Assembly (NCBI GenBank): GCA_034670405.1
Contig: JAXDDX010000311.1
Location: 1-64,000 of the forward strand
Reading direction: 5' to 3'
DNA: 64,000 nt
From: Hoplostethus atlanticus
Taxonomy: Eukaryota > Chordata > Actinopteri > Trachichthyiformes > Trachichthyidae
A model generated the notes under the pieces. The model saw only the letters and a program-made list of their open reading frames with translations. It did not search any database and was not told the DNA's origin. The translations under genes were made by a program, and so were the position numbers. Of the stretch, positions 29,256-42,000 are shown piece by piece. How positions within the stretch are numbered: the first letter of the stretch is position 1; the number at the start of each line of letters is the position of its first letter.

Positions 29256-30378
29256 CTACTGCATGTAGATGAAAGGGTTCGATTTTGGCACCAAAGTGTT
29301 CATGCCACAGTTTGTTACCACCATGTCTCTCTGTACCTGCCCGGTGTCCTGACTGTTGTTGTCAGACCAGGATGGTGAGTCCAAAGGTTCCCTCTTTATT
29401 GACTGGACCATGCTGTGACCTCTGAACTCATAATCTAGTTTCTTCTCCTGGTTAATTGTACTCCTGTTGTTGTAGCCTTTGTAGTCCACGGTGCTGTTCC
29501 CATATACATGGTCCAAGCAGTTCCCCCCCTGGCTGCCACAGAGAGGTTCAGTTACTCTGTGTGGACTGAACTCTGATAGGTCTTTGTTGTTGAAGAGGGA
29601 TTTGGGCAGCCTGCTAACGGCAGCAGCGTACAAGTACTTGTGGTGTCCACTAACGGGAGGACTGAGGCTGCCTTTGCTTCTCTGGCAGGTGGTATGGTGG
29701 TTATAGAAGTCTGTCTCCGTCTTCACTTGCTGTTGGTGCTCAGGGTACATGGAGGTGCTATAGCGATATTTCTCCCATGCCCCATTGTGTCCTGTAGTGT
29801 ACAGACTCCCCCCTGTTTTCTCTGAGTCAGAGTCATGCTCTGTCTTGATGGTGGTCTCAGGCAGTATCAGACCGTTGTAGCAGTCTTGTCCAGACATGTA
29901 TCTATCATCCTCCTTCATCCCTTCTCCTCCTCCTGCATCTTCACAGTAGCTTTCCATATTGCTGGTAAGCTCTCCATACAGCTTTCCACCACCCTCGAGT
30001 CTGTAGGCACCGCTAGGGGATTTTCCCTGGTGAGAGTGATACTTGACCTGTTTACCTGGCAAGTAGATACCTCCTCCAGGGTGCTTCCTAGCCGAGCTGG
30101 CCTGTCCTCCGAAGCAGTCCCAGGAGTTGGGGTGTTCTGGGAGGCTGCCTGGAGCTTTAGACCCGCCTCCTCCCAGTGAAGACAGACAGAAGTTTAGGGG
30201 TTCATCCTGAGGATAGAAACCGTTGTTGTGGGATCTCAGAGTGGGGTCTTTACAGAGCGGAGTCCAGGGGTTGTAGTGGTGATATGGTTCACCTTGCGAT
30301 GGGGTGGAGCAGGTCCAATTCAGAAGCAGGAAGTCGTTGCGGTCACATGATCCTTGGGAGGGGCAGTGCTTCTTGTCA
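29256..30378 (-). CDS. ahrr: ahrr last coding exon (374 codons, repression region)
   Basis: It starts after a TTTCTATAG acceptor at [20 protein letters not shown] (first codon split) and ends NPFIYMQ, TAG at 29256-29258. It is low in predicted order and rich in Ser, Gly and Pro. Three psi-K-x-E motifs occur: IKTE (29838-29849), VKTE (29715-29726) and IKRE (29388-29399). This matches the three SUMO-acceptor motifs described for mammalian AHRR. The C-terminal part around [11 protein letters not shown] is the best family match. Confidence 0.93.
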
Positions 30379-33300
30379 CTATAGAAATGAACAGAGATAT
30401 CTTTCTCTGAGGAGGTCAGTCACTATTGTGATGACAATCATATTTCACTTTATGGTGGGGACACACTACACATTAGTTTGATTAGAGCCACAATTTGACA
30501 TCACAGCTGATTTTCAAGTTCAGAGCGACTTGGTACTACATTTGTGGTGGTCATATAGATGATCTTGTAGTGTATGAGGATTCAGGACTTCAATCTCCTT
30601 CAATCTCAATCTCCTGACCTATATTTGACCTTGACTTACTAACTGTAGTATGAGTGGGACAACCATGCAAATCTGAATAGAGACTGGCATAGCGAATGAG
30701 AGTGGATCACCAGAGAACGAAAAAAAATACAGAAAGTGCCATCCTGGCTTTCAATCCAGCCTGGGACCCCCTGTTGCATGTCATCACCCACTCTGTCTCC
30801 CTTAGTCCTTCTGTCTCTCTACTATCAAATAAAGGCAAAAAATTGCCTTTGTGTTTGATGTCCAATTTCTTTCACTTTATAGGGCTTTATAGAGCCATTC
30901 TATAAGGCACAGGGGTGAGGAGGAAACACGGCTTGTACTCTGAGAAGGGAAAACAACATCAGGGGGAATATGTTGAATTCCCCTCAATTTCAGGAATCTG
31001 TGGACTCCAAATATGCTTTTATATAGAAGGCCTACAGGTGACATAATGTACCCTCTGGTGGCCATATTGGAGGTCCATAACTCTTGGACAGCAGTAGCTG
31101 AGAACAGCTGATTGCATTTCTACATTTAGAATGAAAAATATGTGGTTCATTTGTGTGTTTTTGACTGGGAAGTGATAATTTCATCACTGATAAATCTGAC
31201 AGATTTTGTGTTTAGATGGTGTCAACCATCAATCACTGTCTTGTTGTTAGCACATCAGGATTAGCACACTAGCTAATGTATCTAGTAGAAGCTAGCATTA
31301 GTATTTTCTAGTAGTCGCATATTAACATTAACATTGGTTACTTTGCTAAGTTAGCCTGCTGGCTAGTTAGCAAGCTAAAACAGCCAAAAACCAACTTCTC
31401 AACTCAGTGTGATGAGGCAGAGACTAGGGCTAAAGATAAGACAGTACACTGTGTCACTGTGGGAAAGAAGTGTTTCTTATACTATTCAATTTTACTTACA
31501 GGGAGGTGGAAAGCCTACGCAATGGCGCCATCCCACTACAGGTACACAGGGTTCCAGTAGTAAAATCTAGTATTCACATTGTCCATGACTCTAGTTTTGT
31601 CAGTGCACCAGTGTGGATTGTTTCTGGTTTATCCATTGGGGAGTAAACATAGAAAGTATAATTCAAAAACTATGATAACTATATTGAGTGTGTGTATTTC
31701 TATGTGTGTATTTAACTTCTGGAGGGATTCTGAACTACTTGACTCATCTAGAATAGTCTGAGTATATTTTTCTTGCTTACCAGGTTGCTGTTAGCTGTAC
31801 TTTGATTGCTTAAGTATTAGTGCTTTAATCAGTAGTCTATTGTTAGCTGCTAGTTGGTCAGTTTCTGTTTGTGTCATAGCCCCTATTGAAGGTAGTTTCA
31901 CCAAGCTAGGCCAATTGCCTTGTTAATTGTCTGGGAGGGGCCTGCACTCCTGGCAGACAATTAGCAATCAGTGGAAGCAGTTGTCAACCACGGCTGCTTT
32001 GAAAGCGTCAGGCAAAGGAAGGCTAGGCGAACAAAGGCAACAGGCGACTTTTTCTAGCCTGACTTCTTCAAAGAACGACCTTCGAAGATTGGGTGCTTCT
32101 TCTCTTCATAAACCGTATCATTGTATTGTGATCTACCATGTGTTTGCTTCCTATTCCTGTCCTCTCCTCTTTCCGGTGGTCGCACAGACGCTGGGTCACA
32201 CCCAGACGCCGCGACCCCACTAATCTCATCTATCCTACTCTCTCAACTCGCGTTGAGCAAGTGGTGGCAGGGGGGCTGTGGAACTGCCAGTTGGCTGTGC
32301 CGAAAGCTGAGTTCATCTCAGGCTACGCATCCCTGCTCTCCCTCAAGTTTCTTGCTCTAACTGAGACTTGGATCACCCCAGAAAACACTGCCACGCCCGC
32401 TGCTCTGTCAGATGTGTACTCTTTCTCTCACACTCCCAGAGCTGCGAGGCGAGGCGGTGGTACTGGCTTGCTAATTTCCAGCAAATGGAAACACTCTCTT
32501 TTTTCTCTGCCACAATTCTCTCCTTCCTCCTTTGAATTTCATGCTGTCACTGTTTCTCATCCAGTCAAGCTCACCATCGCGGTTGTGTATTGCCCACCAG
32601 GCCCTGCTGGTGAGTTCCTGGAGGAGCTTGAGACACTAGTCTCCCACTTCCCTGACGATGGCTCTGGACTCATCCTTCTCGGTGACTTCAACATCCAGAC
32701 TGAGAAGCTTGACCTTCTTCTTTCGTTCCTCGCCTCCTTCGACCTAGCCCTCTCCCCATCTCCTCCTACCCACAAGGCTGGCAACCAACTGGACCTAATC
32801 TTCACCAGACACTGTTCTACTGCCAACCTCTCCGTCACTCCTCTTCATCTCTCTGACCACTACTTCATGTCCTACACTCTCTCTCTCTCCTCTCCCCCCT
32901 CACATCCTCTCCCTACCCACATGGTTTCTTCTCGTCGCAATCTCCGCTCACTCTCTCCCACTGATCTTTCCTCTTCTGTTCTCTCTGCTCTCCCTGCCCC
33001 TGAATCTTTTTCTCTTCTATCCCCTGATACTGCCACTGATCTTCTTCTCTCTACTCTGTCCTCTTCTCTGGACCATCTCTGTCCCCTCACCTCCAGGCCT
33101 GCACGCCAAACTCCACCTGCCCCTTGGTTGTCGGACTCAGTGCGTACTGAGAGACGGAGCCTGAGAGTGGCTGAGCGCAAATGGAGAAATGGCAACCTCC
33201 CGGAGGACCTTCTTACCTTCCAATCTCTCCTTTCCACTTTTTCCTCCTCTCTATCTGCTGCTACAGCTGCTTTCTTCTGCACTAAAATTCAAACTTCTGC

Positions 33301-36300
33301 TTCCAACCCTAAAAAACTCTTTGAAATTTTCTCTTCCCTCCTCCAACCCCCACCCCCTCCTCCCACCTCCTCCCTCCGCCCTGACGACTTCGCCAACTTC
33401 TTTGACAAGAAGGTCAACGATATCCGATCCTCCTTCCCTCACCCCCCGGCTGGTGCCCTGCGCACCAACCACACCTATCTGCCTTCCACCCATCCCTCTC
33501 TACCACCCTCTCCACCTTTTCCCTCCCCACCTCCCTCCCTATCCCATTTTTCTCCCCAGATGAGGTCCTTCACCTGGTTACATCTAGCCGCCCCACCACA
33601 TGCTCCCTTGACCCGGTCCCATCCACTCTGCTTCAGTCTACTGCACCTGAACTCCTTCCCTTCCTGACCCACCTCATCAACACGTCTCTGGTGTCTGGAT
33701 GCTTTCCTTCTGCTTTCAAGACTGCCAGAGTCACCCCCCTTCTGAAGAAACCAACACTTGACCCCTCTGAGGTCAAGAACTACAGACCGGTTTCCCTTCT
33801 ACCCTTCCTATCAAAAACTCTTGAACGTGCTGTCTTCAATCAACTGTCCTTGTACCTCCACCAGAACAACCTCTTGGATCCCCACCAGTCTGGGTTCAAA
33901 GTGGGTCACTCGACCGAGACTGCCCTCCTGGCAGTGACGGAGTCGCTCCATGCCGCTAGAGCGAACTCTCTCTCCTCTGTCCTGATACTCCTGGACCTGT
34001 CTGCAGCGTTTGACACGGTGAACCACTAGATCCTCCTCTCCACCCTTGAGGGGATGGGTGTCTCAGGCTCTGCACTCTCCATGTTTGCATCCTACCTAAC
34101 GGATCGCTCCTACCAGGTGACGCTGAGAGGGTCTGTGTCAGAACCACGCAGGCTCACTACTGGGGTTCCGCAAGGCTCGGTTCTAGGTCCTCTCCTCTTT
34201 TCCCTCTACACAACATCTCTTGGTTCTGTTATCCATTCACACGACTTTTCCTACCACTGCTATGCAGATGACACCCAGCTGATCCTGTCATTTCCCCCCT
34301 CTGACACACAAGTGGAGGCACGCATTGCTGCATGTCTGGCAGACATCTCGGAGTGGATGTCGATGCACCACCTGAAGCTCAACCTGGACAAGACTGAGCT
34401 GGTGTTCCTCCCGGGGAAGGGCTGTCCGCACCGAGACCTGGCCATCACCATTGATAATGCTGTGGTGACGTCAACTCGGACTGCGAGGAATCTGGGTGTG
34501 ACCCTGGACGACCAACTGTCGTTCTCGGCAAACATCGCATCAGTGACACGCTCCTGCAGATTCCTCCTCTACAACATCAGGAGGATTCGCCCCTTCCTCA
34601 CTGACAAGGCAGCGCAGGTGCTCATCCAGGCTCTTGTCATCTCCCGCCTGGACTACTGCAACTCCCTCCTTGCTGGTGCCCCGGCGTTTGCCATCAGACC
34701 TCTGGAGCTTGTTCAGAAAGCTGCAGCTCGTCTGGTGTTCAACCGCCCCAAGTTCTCCCATACAACTACCCTTCTCCGTTCTCTACACTGGCTCCCTGTA
34801 GCAGCTCGCATCCAGTTCAAGACCCTGGTGCTAGCCTATAGGGCAGTGAAAGGAACAGCTCCTTCTTACCTCCAGGCTATGGTCAAGCCTTACACCCCCG
34901 CCCGACCACTTCGCTCCGCTGCCTCGAGGCGACTGGTTGCCCCGTCGCTCAGAGGTCCCTGCGGCCGATCTACACGGTCACGGCTCTTCTCTGTCCTGGC
35001 CCCGCAGTGGTGGAATGAACTCCCCACTGATGTCAGGAGGACAGCAGAGTCGCTGCCCATCTTTCACCGCAGGCTGAAAACCCACCTCTTCAGGAAACAC
35101 TACCCTGACCCTTCCCCTTAGCCATGCCTATTTGTCGTCAATTATGTGTCTCTTGTTTATCGGCTCTTGTTCATTTGATACACTTATTTGTCTTAGCTCT
35201 TGCTTATTTGGTTCACTTATTTGTTTTAGCTCTTGTTTATTTTATTCTCTTATTTGTCTCATTTGTTTAAGATAAAGTAGGTTGCTAACTTATTGCACTC
35301 TTACCTTAACACTAGTTATGCTCTTAGTTGCTTGTTTAGGAAGGAAATGCACTTACGATTTCTGGTGACTAGTAGTTTTCTTGCCTACCTATGTTGAATG
35401 CACTTATTGTAAGTCGCTTTGGATAAAAGCGTCTGCTAAACGACTGTAATGTAATGTAATGATACTAACATTGAAACCTAACAAGTCACAGATACCCCCT
35501 ACACCACTTGTAGGGGGTAATACGTTTGATACGTGGGAATACTCCAAACTCTCCCACAATATTCACCTTCGTTCCAATGTGTTGCTGACACCTCCCTTGT
35601 TCTTGCCACGGGCAGCCATTCCTTTGATCTTCAGCTCAGTTATGGAGGGCATCATGAGGGGCACTGCCACGCAGAACAGTGCCAGCTGGGGGGGCACTAA
35701 CGCTCCCGACTCTGTCTTCTTTTTCTGGCCCTGCAGGAACTTTAAACTGCCCTGGAATTGCATGCTCTATGAAGGAGGAGGAAGGAAAGAGCAGTTAGCA
35801 TCAGTTACAGCTGTCTTTGAATTCACAATAAAACCCCATATTGAGACATTCTTGCTTCCGCAATTTGGGGTGGGACATAACACATTAAGGGATCAATAAA
35901 AAATGGCTGATGGTGTTAACTGTTAAAATGTGCACTCTTGTTAGCCAAAACTGCACACTTCTCTAGGTTAATCAGTGCAAATAAAAACAACCCAAAGTTT
36001 CTATTCGACACTGTTGCTAAGCTAACACGGAATCCCTCCCCCTCTGATAGCTTTCTGTTTTCTCCGAATGATTTCATGTCCTTTTTTAGTCAGAAAATGT
36101 CTTCGAAACCCACGACCTGCATGCTAGACCCTCTGCCTGCTAAACTGCTTAAAGAAGTTTTTCCTATCCTAGGACCCTCCATTCTCTATATGATCAATCG
36201 GTCGCTCTCCACTGGCACTGTGCCCTCCACCTTTAAAACGGCCGTGATCAAGCCACTACTGAAAAAACCGAACCTTGACCCCGAAGTTCTTCAGAACTAT

Positions 36301-38973
36301 AGACCAATCTCAAATCTGCAGTTCCTCTCCAAATTACTTGAACGAACAGTAGCCAGTCAATTTACAGATTTTCTGTCAAAAAATAACCTACTTGATCCCT
36401 TCCAATCTGGCTTTAGATCCTTTCACTCGACCGAAACTGCACTCACGAGAGTGGTCAATGACCTTTTGTTAGCTATTGACTCCAACTCAACCTCAGCACT
36501 ATTGCTACTTGACCTGAGTGCAGCCTTCGACACAATTGACCATACGATACTCTTGAACCGTCTTGAACATTATATTGGTATTCGGGGATCAGCCCTTTCT
36601 TGGTTTAGGTCTTATTTACTCGATAGATCACATCGCGTCTTTTACAACAACATGACCTCAGAGTGTTGCAATATGGACTTTGGTGTCCCACAAGGCTCTG
36701 TCCTAGGACCACTGCTATTCTCAATCTATATGCTACCACTTGGTGGCATCATTCGCAAATTTGGCATTAACTTCCATTGCTACACCGATGACACCCAAAT
36801 TTACATACCAGTCAAACCAACACCCAATTCCAAAAACTAGAGGCCTGCCTATCAGAGGTCAAATATTGGATGTCCCTAAACGTCCTACTTCTTAATGGCA
36901 GCAAAACTGAGATGCTGATTGTGGGACCAGCTAGACATTATTACTTATTTGAGAATACTACTCTCAACTTTGATAGTTGTATAATCTCCCAGAGCCCATA
37001 CGTTAAAAACCTTGGGGTAAAATTCGACCCTACCCTCTCATTCGAGTTACACATTAAGGAGACCACTAAAACAGCGTTTTATCATCTTCGCAATATTGCC
37101 AAAATTCGACCCATGCTAACAGAGGCAGACGCAGAAATCTTAGTACATGCCTTTTTATCATCCAGAATTGATTATTGCAATGTCCTTTTTTCGGGCTTAT
37201 CTACTGGGCGCACTAAAAAACTACAACTGGTCCAGAATGCTGCTACCAGAATCCTGACGAAAACTAGGAAATTCGACCATATAACTCCCATCCTTTCCTC
37301 ATTACACTGGCTACCAATTCAGGCCAGGTGTGACTTTAAGGTGCTTTTACTTACATATAAATCATTACATGGGATGGCACCGTCCGATTTATTTATTTAT
37401 CCGATTTGATTAAACCATATAAACCGCCACGCGCCCTCAGATCTCAGGACGCTATCTACCTGTCTATCCCAGCAGTCAAAAAGAAAACTGCAGGTAACAG
37501 AGCCTTTTCTTATCGGGCTCCCTATCTCTGGAACAGTCTGCCTGCCTCAATCAGAGAGGCAGGCTCTATAAGTCAAGGCTAAAAACCCATTTATTCTCTC
37601 TGTCATTTGACCAGCCTTGAGGGAGTGGCTCAGTCTCTTCTCAGAGTAAGGCTAGACCAGTTAGCTTATCCTAGCTCAGGGTCCTGCCGATGGATACTAG
37701 CATCCTGCCTACATGTCCTATTCTCCTGGTCTACCTGCTACTGTCCACTGACGCTGGTCATGTTTGTCTGTGTGAGTGAGAGTGCGTGTATGGGTGTGTG
37801 GGTGTGTCTCCTATCTGCTCCAGGCTGCAGCCCGGCAGAGTTGCCGTCTGCGTGGTCCCCCCCTCCTAGGACGATGCTGACTGAGCGGGCGTTGCGTTCT
37901 CCTATCTGGGCAGTGTTGGCGCCTGCATGGTCCCCTAGTCCTATGATTGAGTTGCCATTGCTGTGATGCCACCCCATCAGATCTGGATGTCCCACCAAAA
38001 TAAACTTTTATATATTGTGTATATGCTGCTTGCCCAAACTCGGCATCTATTGCACGCCCAACCGTCCTGGTAGGGGGATCCCTCTCTGAGTAGCCCCTCC
38101 CATGGTTTCTCCCAATTTTCCCTATACGGTTTTGTGGGAGTTTTTCCTTTTTTCCTAAGGCTGGGGGATGTTGTGCACTAATCATTTATTATTTTCACAT
38201 GTTGGGCAATGTGAAGCCCTTAGAGACTGTAACGGTGATTAAGGGCTATACAAATAAATGTGATTTGATTTGATTTGATTTGAACCAATGGGATATCAGT
38301 TAGGGAGAGAAAGGTTGTTTTATTTGATGGGAGGGGGGCATTGTTGGGTGGAGGGGCGGTATTGTTAAAAAATTTGTGATGATATTATTGTTTTTGTTTT
38401 TTTTATGTACGCCTACTGGTATGCCATAGAGTAACCACAAAGTAAAAGTAATTGGATTTTTATATACATTTCTTTTTAAAAACAAATATTTGGCATTTGT
38501 TGTTACATACAGTAGGTGTATATTATGACATGCATAATTATCTGTCGGACTGCGACAGATAAAAAGATTTCAATTTCATTTTTTCATTAAGTTAGGGAAA
38601 CGGTTTTGAACAAGGAAAATCACTTGCAAAGGGGGGAGCTGCTTCTCACGTTTCACATTTGACAATTTTTAACCACAAAGCTGTCCCCCAGCTATTTGGG
38701 GGGCAGCACAGGGGGCTGTAGGGAGGGTTAAAAGCCCAGATTTAAAAACCAATAAAATAATTTTAAAATAGATTGGGGAGTTTACTAGGACCCAGTGTGG
38801 TGATCTTACACACAAACACACAAACAGACACACCAGGAATCCAGAGGTGCTGTCCAGGAGGCAGCGGACCCTGGCGATGAAGCAGCGGCTGAGGAACGGA
38901 GCCAACTCAGATGGAATGACATCTGACTCCTGACAACTGAATAGACTGCCAACTACGAAGTCCTCACCTGTGA

Positions 38974-39020
<47 letters not shown>

Positions 39021-42000
39021 TTAAATAAACAAATTATATTCACATATATAGCTAGATGCACACACACATGCATAATCAACTGTCTACACACATACACATG
39101 TCCACATGACACCTGCTCGTTGAACATCTCTGTGGCGGACTGGGGGGAGGGAGGGTGGTAGGTTCGGCTGGACTCAGCGGCTGCGGCCAATTAAAGCTGA
39201 GTGCAGCCGGGCCTTTTTAACCTGGGTGTGTGAATGTGTGAGTGGGAGGGACGCGCCAGTGTGAGAGGCTGGCGGCGTGGATGCGGGAGCCGGCGGCGAT
39301 CGGGAGGATCGAGGGCCGGCAGACCGGAGGAGCGGAGAGCGAGCCAGCAGCAGCCGCGTCTGAGCGGGGTCCGCGGCTGGAGTGCCGGGACGGAGGCGAG
39401 GGCGCGGGCTGCGGGACGGAGTGGGAGAGCGGCGTCTCCCTCCGCGGCGACGACCGACGGAGGTCCCCGGGGGTGCAGTCGGGAGCCGCCTGTAAGAGCT
39501 GGTGACAGTCGGGGTTGGGGCGGGATGCCCCTGCAAGCCTGGCAGGCTGGCCGGCTTTGGGGTTCCGCGGCTGACCCGCCGGGGAGGACTGAGGTGCGTC
39601 GGCGGAGGGAGACGGCGTTACCAACTGCCGTCAACACCGGGGCCGGGTTTATTGAGTGTTGGTGAATAAAACGGCCCTGCTGGCCCATTAACTCTCCCCT
39701 GCCTATGTCTCTGTCTGTCAAGGACCCCGGTTATGTGGCACCTTGCCACAATCTCATTCCAAAATCATGGGCATTATTTGGAGTTGGTCTACCCTTTGCT
39801 GCTATAACAGCCTCCACTCTTCTAGGAATGCTTTCCACTAGATGTTGGAACATTGCCGCAGAAATTTGCTTCCATTCAGCCATAACAGCATTAGTGAGGT
39901 TGGGCACTGGTGTTGGGCAATTAAGCCTGGCTTGCGGTCGGTGTTCCAATTCATCCCAAAGGTGTTGGATGGGGTTAAGGTCAGGGCTCTGTGCAGGCCA
40001 GTCAAGTTCTTCCACACTGATCTCCACAAACCATTTCTGTATGGACCTCGCTTTGTGAAATGCTGTAACAGGAAAGGGTCTTCCTCAAACTGTTGCCACA
40101 AAGTTGGAAGCACAGAATCATCTATAATGTCATTGTATGCTGTAGTGTTAATATTTCCCTTCACTGGTCCCGAACCATGAAAAATAGCCCAGACCATTAT
40201 TCCTCCTCCATCAAACTTCACAGTTGGCACTATGCTTTCGGGCAGGTAACGTTCTCCTGGCATCTGCCAAACCCAGATGGTGAAGCGTGATTCATCACTC
40301 CAGAGGACACATTTCCACTGCTCCAGAGTCCAATGACAGTGCTTGATTTTATACACCTGTGTGGCTGAAATAGCTGAATCCACTAATTACAAGAGGTGTC
40401 CGCATACTTTTGGCCATGTAGTGTACATTGCAGTCAGAAATTAGTCCAAGGAACTGTCAGTAGGATTCAGAGACAAAATTGTGAGGATGCATAGATCTGG
40501 GGAAGGGTATAAAACAATCTCCATCATTAGGAAATGGAAGATTTATGGAACTAGCCAGACTCTTTGTAGAGCTGGTCATCCGACCAAACTGATCAACCAG
40601 GCAAGAACGATCTTGGACAGGGAGGAGACCAAGAAGTCTAGGGCCCAATCCCAATGTCCACACTCACGGACTCACGGACTTTGAGGCGCGTTCCCGCTAA
40701 GTCCGCGAGGGTTTAGGGCTGTCCCACTGTCAAATCGTCAAGTGCATGAGGGCTCTCTCTCTCTCTCTCTCTCTCTCGCAGACTTTTTGAGCCCTTTATG
40801 CACACTTTCCGTAAGTCCGCATTTCTGCAGACTTTGCCTGAGGGAATTACCCACAGTTCATAGCATTGTGACGTTGAATACGGGGTTACCAGGGGAAGCC
40901 CCGAAGCATTTTTAAAAAAACGGTAAACAAATGGAAGGACAAATGTTTATTCATCAACCATTTATTTTATTTTTTGCTTAATGATGCTGTTTTGACAAAA
41001 ACAAGTCAATTGATTATTTTACAATTAACTCTGTAAGGCAAGAGCCTGGGAGATGTTCAGATCAGGCAGTCGGTCCCTTAAGTGCCTTGGCCATGAACAA
41101 AGTAAAAAACGTAAAATAAAAAGTCCCAAACCCACAATCGTACGTAACATGTTTTGGTATCGTCAAGGTATGTCGCAAAGTGCTGTCCCATTCCTATTTA
41201 TACAATTTCGAGCCCTTGCAGCCTCGCGCACTCAAGCATTTACCAGGTGACGTCAAGTCTGTGAGGGTTCAGGGCTTAGGCTTTAGGGGGGACATTGGGA
41301 TTGGGCCTAGTACTGTTAGAAATCCCACACGTGGAGGTGGAGCTCCACGATAATTACACCACGCCCCTGTAATTAAGCGAAAGCTGGCACACGTGAGGAG
41401 TGAGTGGACAGAACAGTGTCTGTTGTCTCTTGCTGCACTGTTTGTGCCTGGGGTAAAATTGAGTTGGGACTGCGTGAATACATGTGAGTTATTGCTTTAG
41501 TTTTTTGTTTCCTTTGCATTGTAAGTGTGATAGATTTATGTTAGACTGAATCCTGCATTTACCTTGTTTAACAGTTAGTTTGTCAAACGCAATCCATGAT
41601 GTGAGGATTTTCTGTATGTGTATTTAAACACACTTGCGTATATCCTAAATTGATGTTTAAGTATATGGTAAATTATCTCTGTTGAATGTGTACTGAGGGG
41701 TGTTCCACGAAGCGAGCTTACCACTTATCCAGGTTTATTTCGCTTAGTCTGGCTCATTTTCAGGTTTATTCGGTTCCACAAAGCAAGCTCAGCATAGTTC
41801 AAGCTAAGTTGCTGTGGCAACTTATGCTTCCAAACTAGCCTCGGGGCAGGCTAGATATCAGGCTAAACCACAGTTGAAGCTTAATCGGTACTCCCGTAAC
41901 ACTGATCCGACTGAAACGCAATGATTTTCAAACAAGGTTCCGCCATCCTAATGTTCAACACTATTACCCTAGACCCTACACTATCAGACATAAAATGTAA

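Larger units (their letters stand above)
31930..35461 (+). mobile_element. L2-like LINE, nearly full length, antisense to ahrr
   Basis: A non-LTR retrotransposon with endonuclease then reverse transcriptase. Endonuclease motifs include [29 protein letters not shown] and LSDHYFMSY (32138-33667). RT has [53 protein letters not shown] and the catalytic YADD near 34260. It is interrupted by one frameshift (about 33500-33600) and one stop codon (34027-34029). The 3' end has GTCGCTTTGGATAAAAGCGT and ends in the short tandem TGTAATGTAATG, typical of L2-clade fish elements. The 5' boundary is approximate. Confidence 0.9.
30379..35591. other. ahrr intron(s) upstream of last exon
   Basis: 5.2 kb. It contains a possible small exon (30636-30672), a SINE tail (30735-30850), about 1 kb of AT-rich DNA without recognised features (30850-31760), and an antisense L2-like LINE. 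Confidence 0.6.

Noticed and set aside
29835..30481. Plus-strand frames opposite the last ahrr exon
   Set aside because: Antisense shadows of a long coding exon.
32872..33672. Minus-strand Arg/Glu/Gly-rich frames inside the LINE
   Set aside because: They are antisense shadows of the CT-rich LINE endonuclease region.
39174..39721. Several overlapping 100-176 codon Arg/Pro/Ala-rich frames
   Set aside because: They come from the GC-rich LTR core; open in all frames because stop codons are rare at high GC, and no domain is seen.
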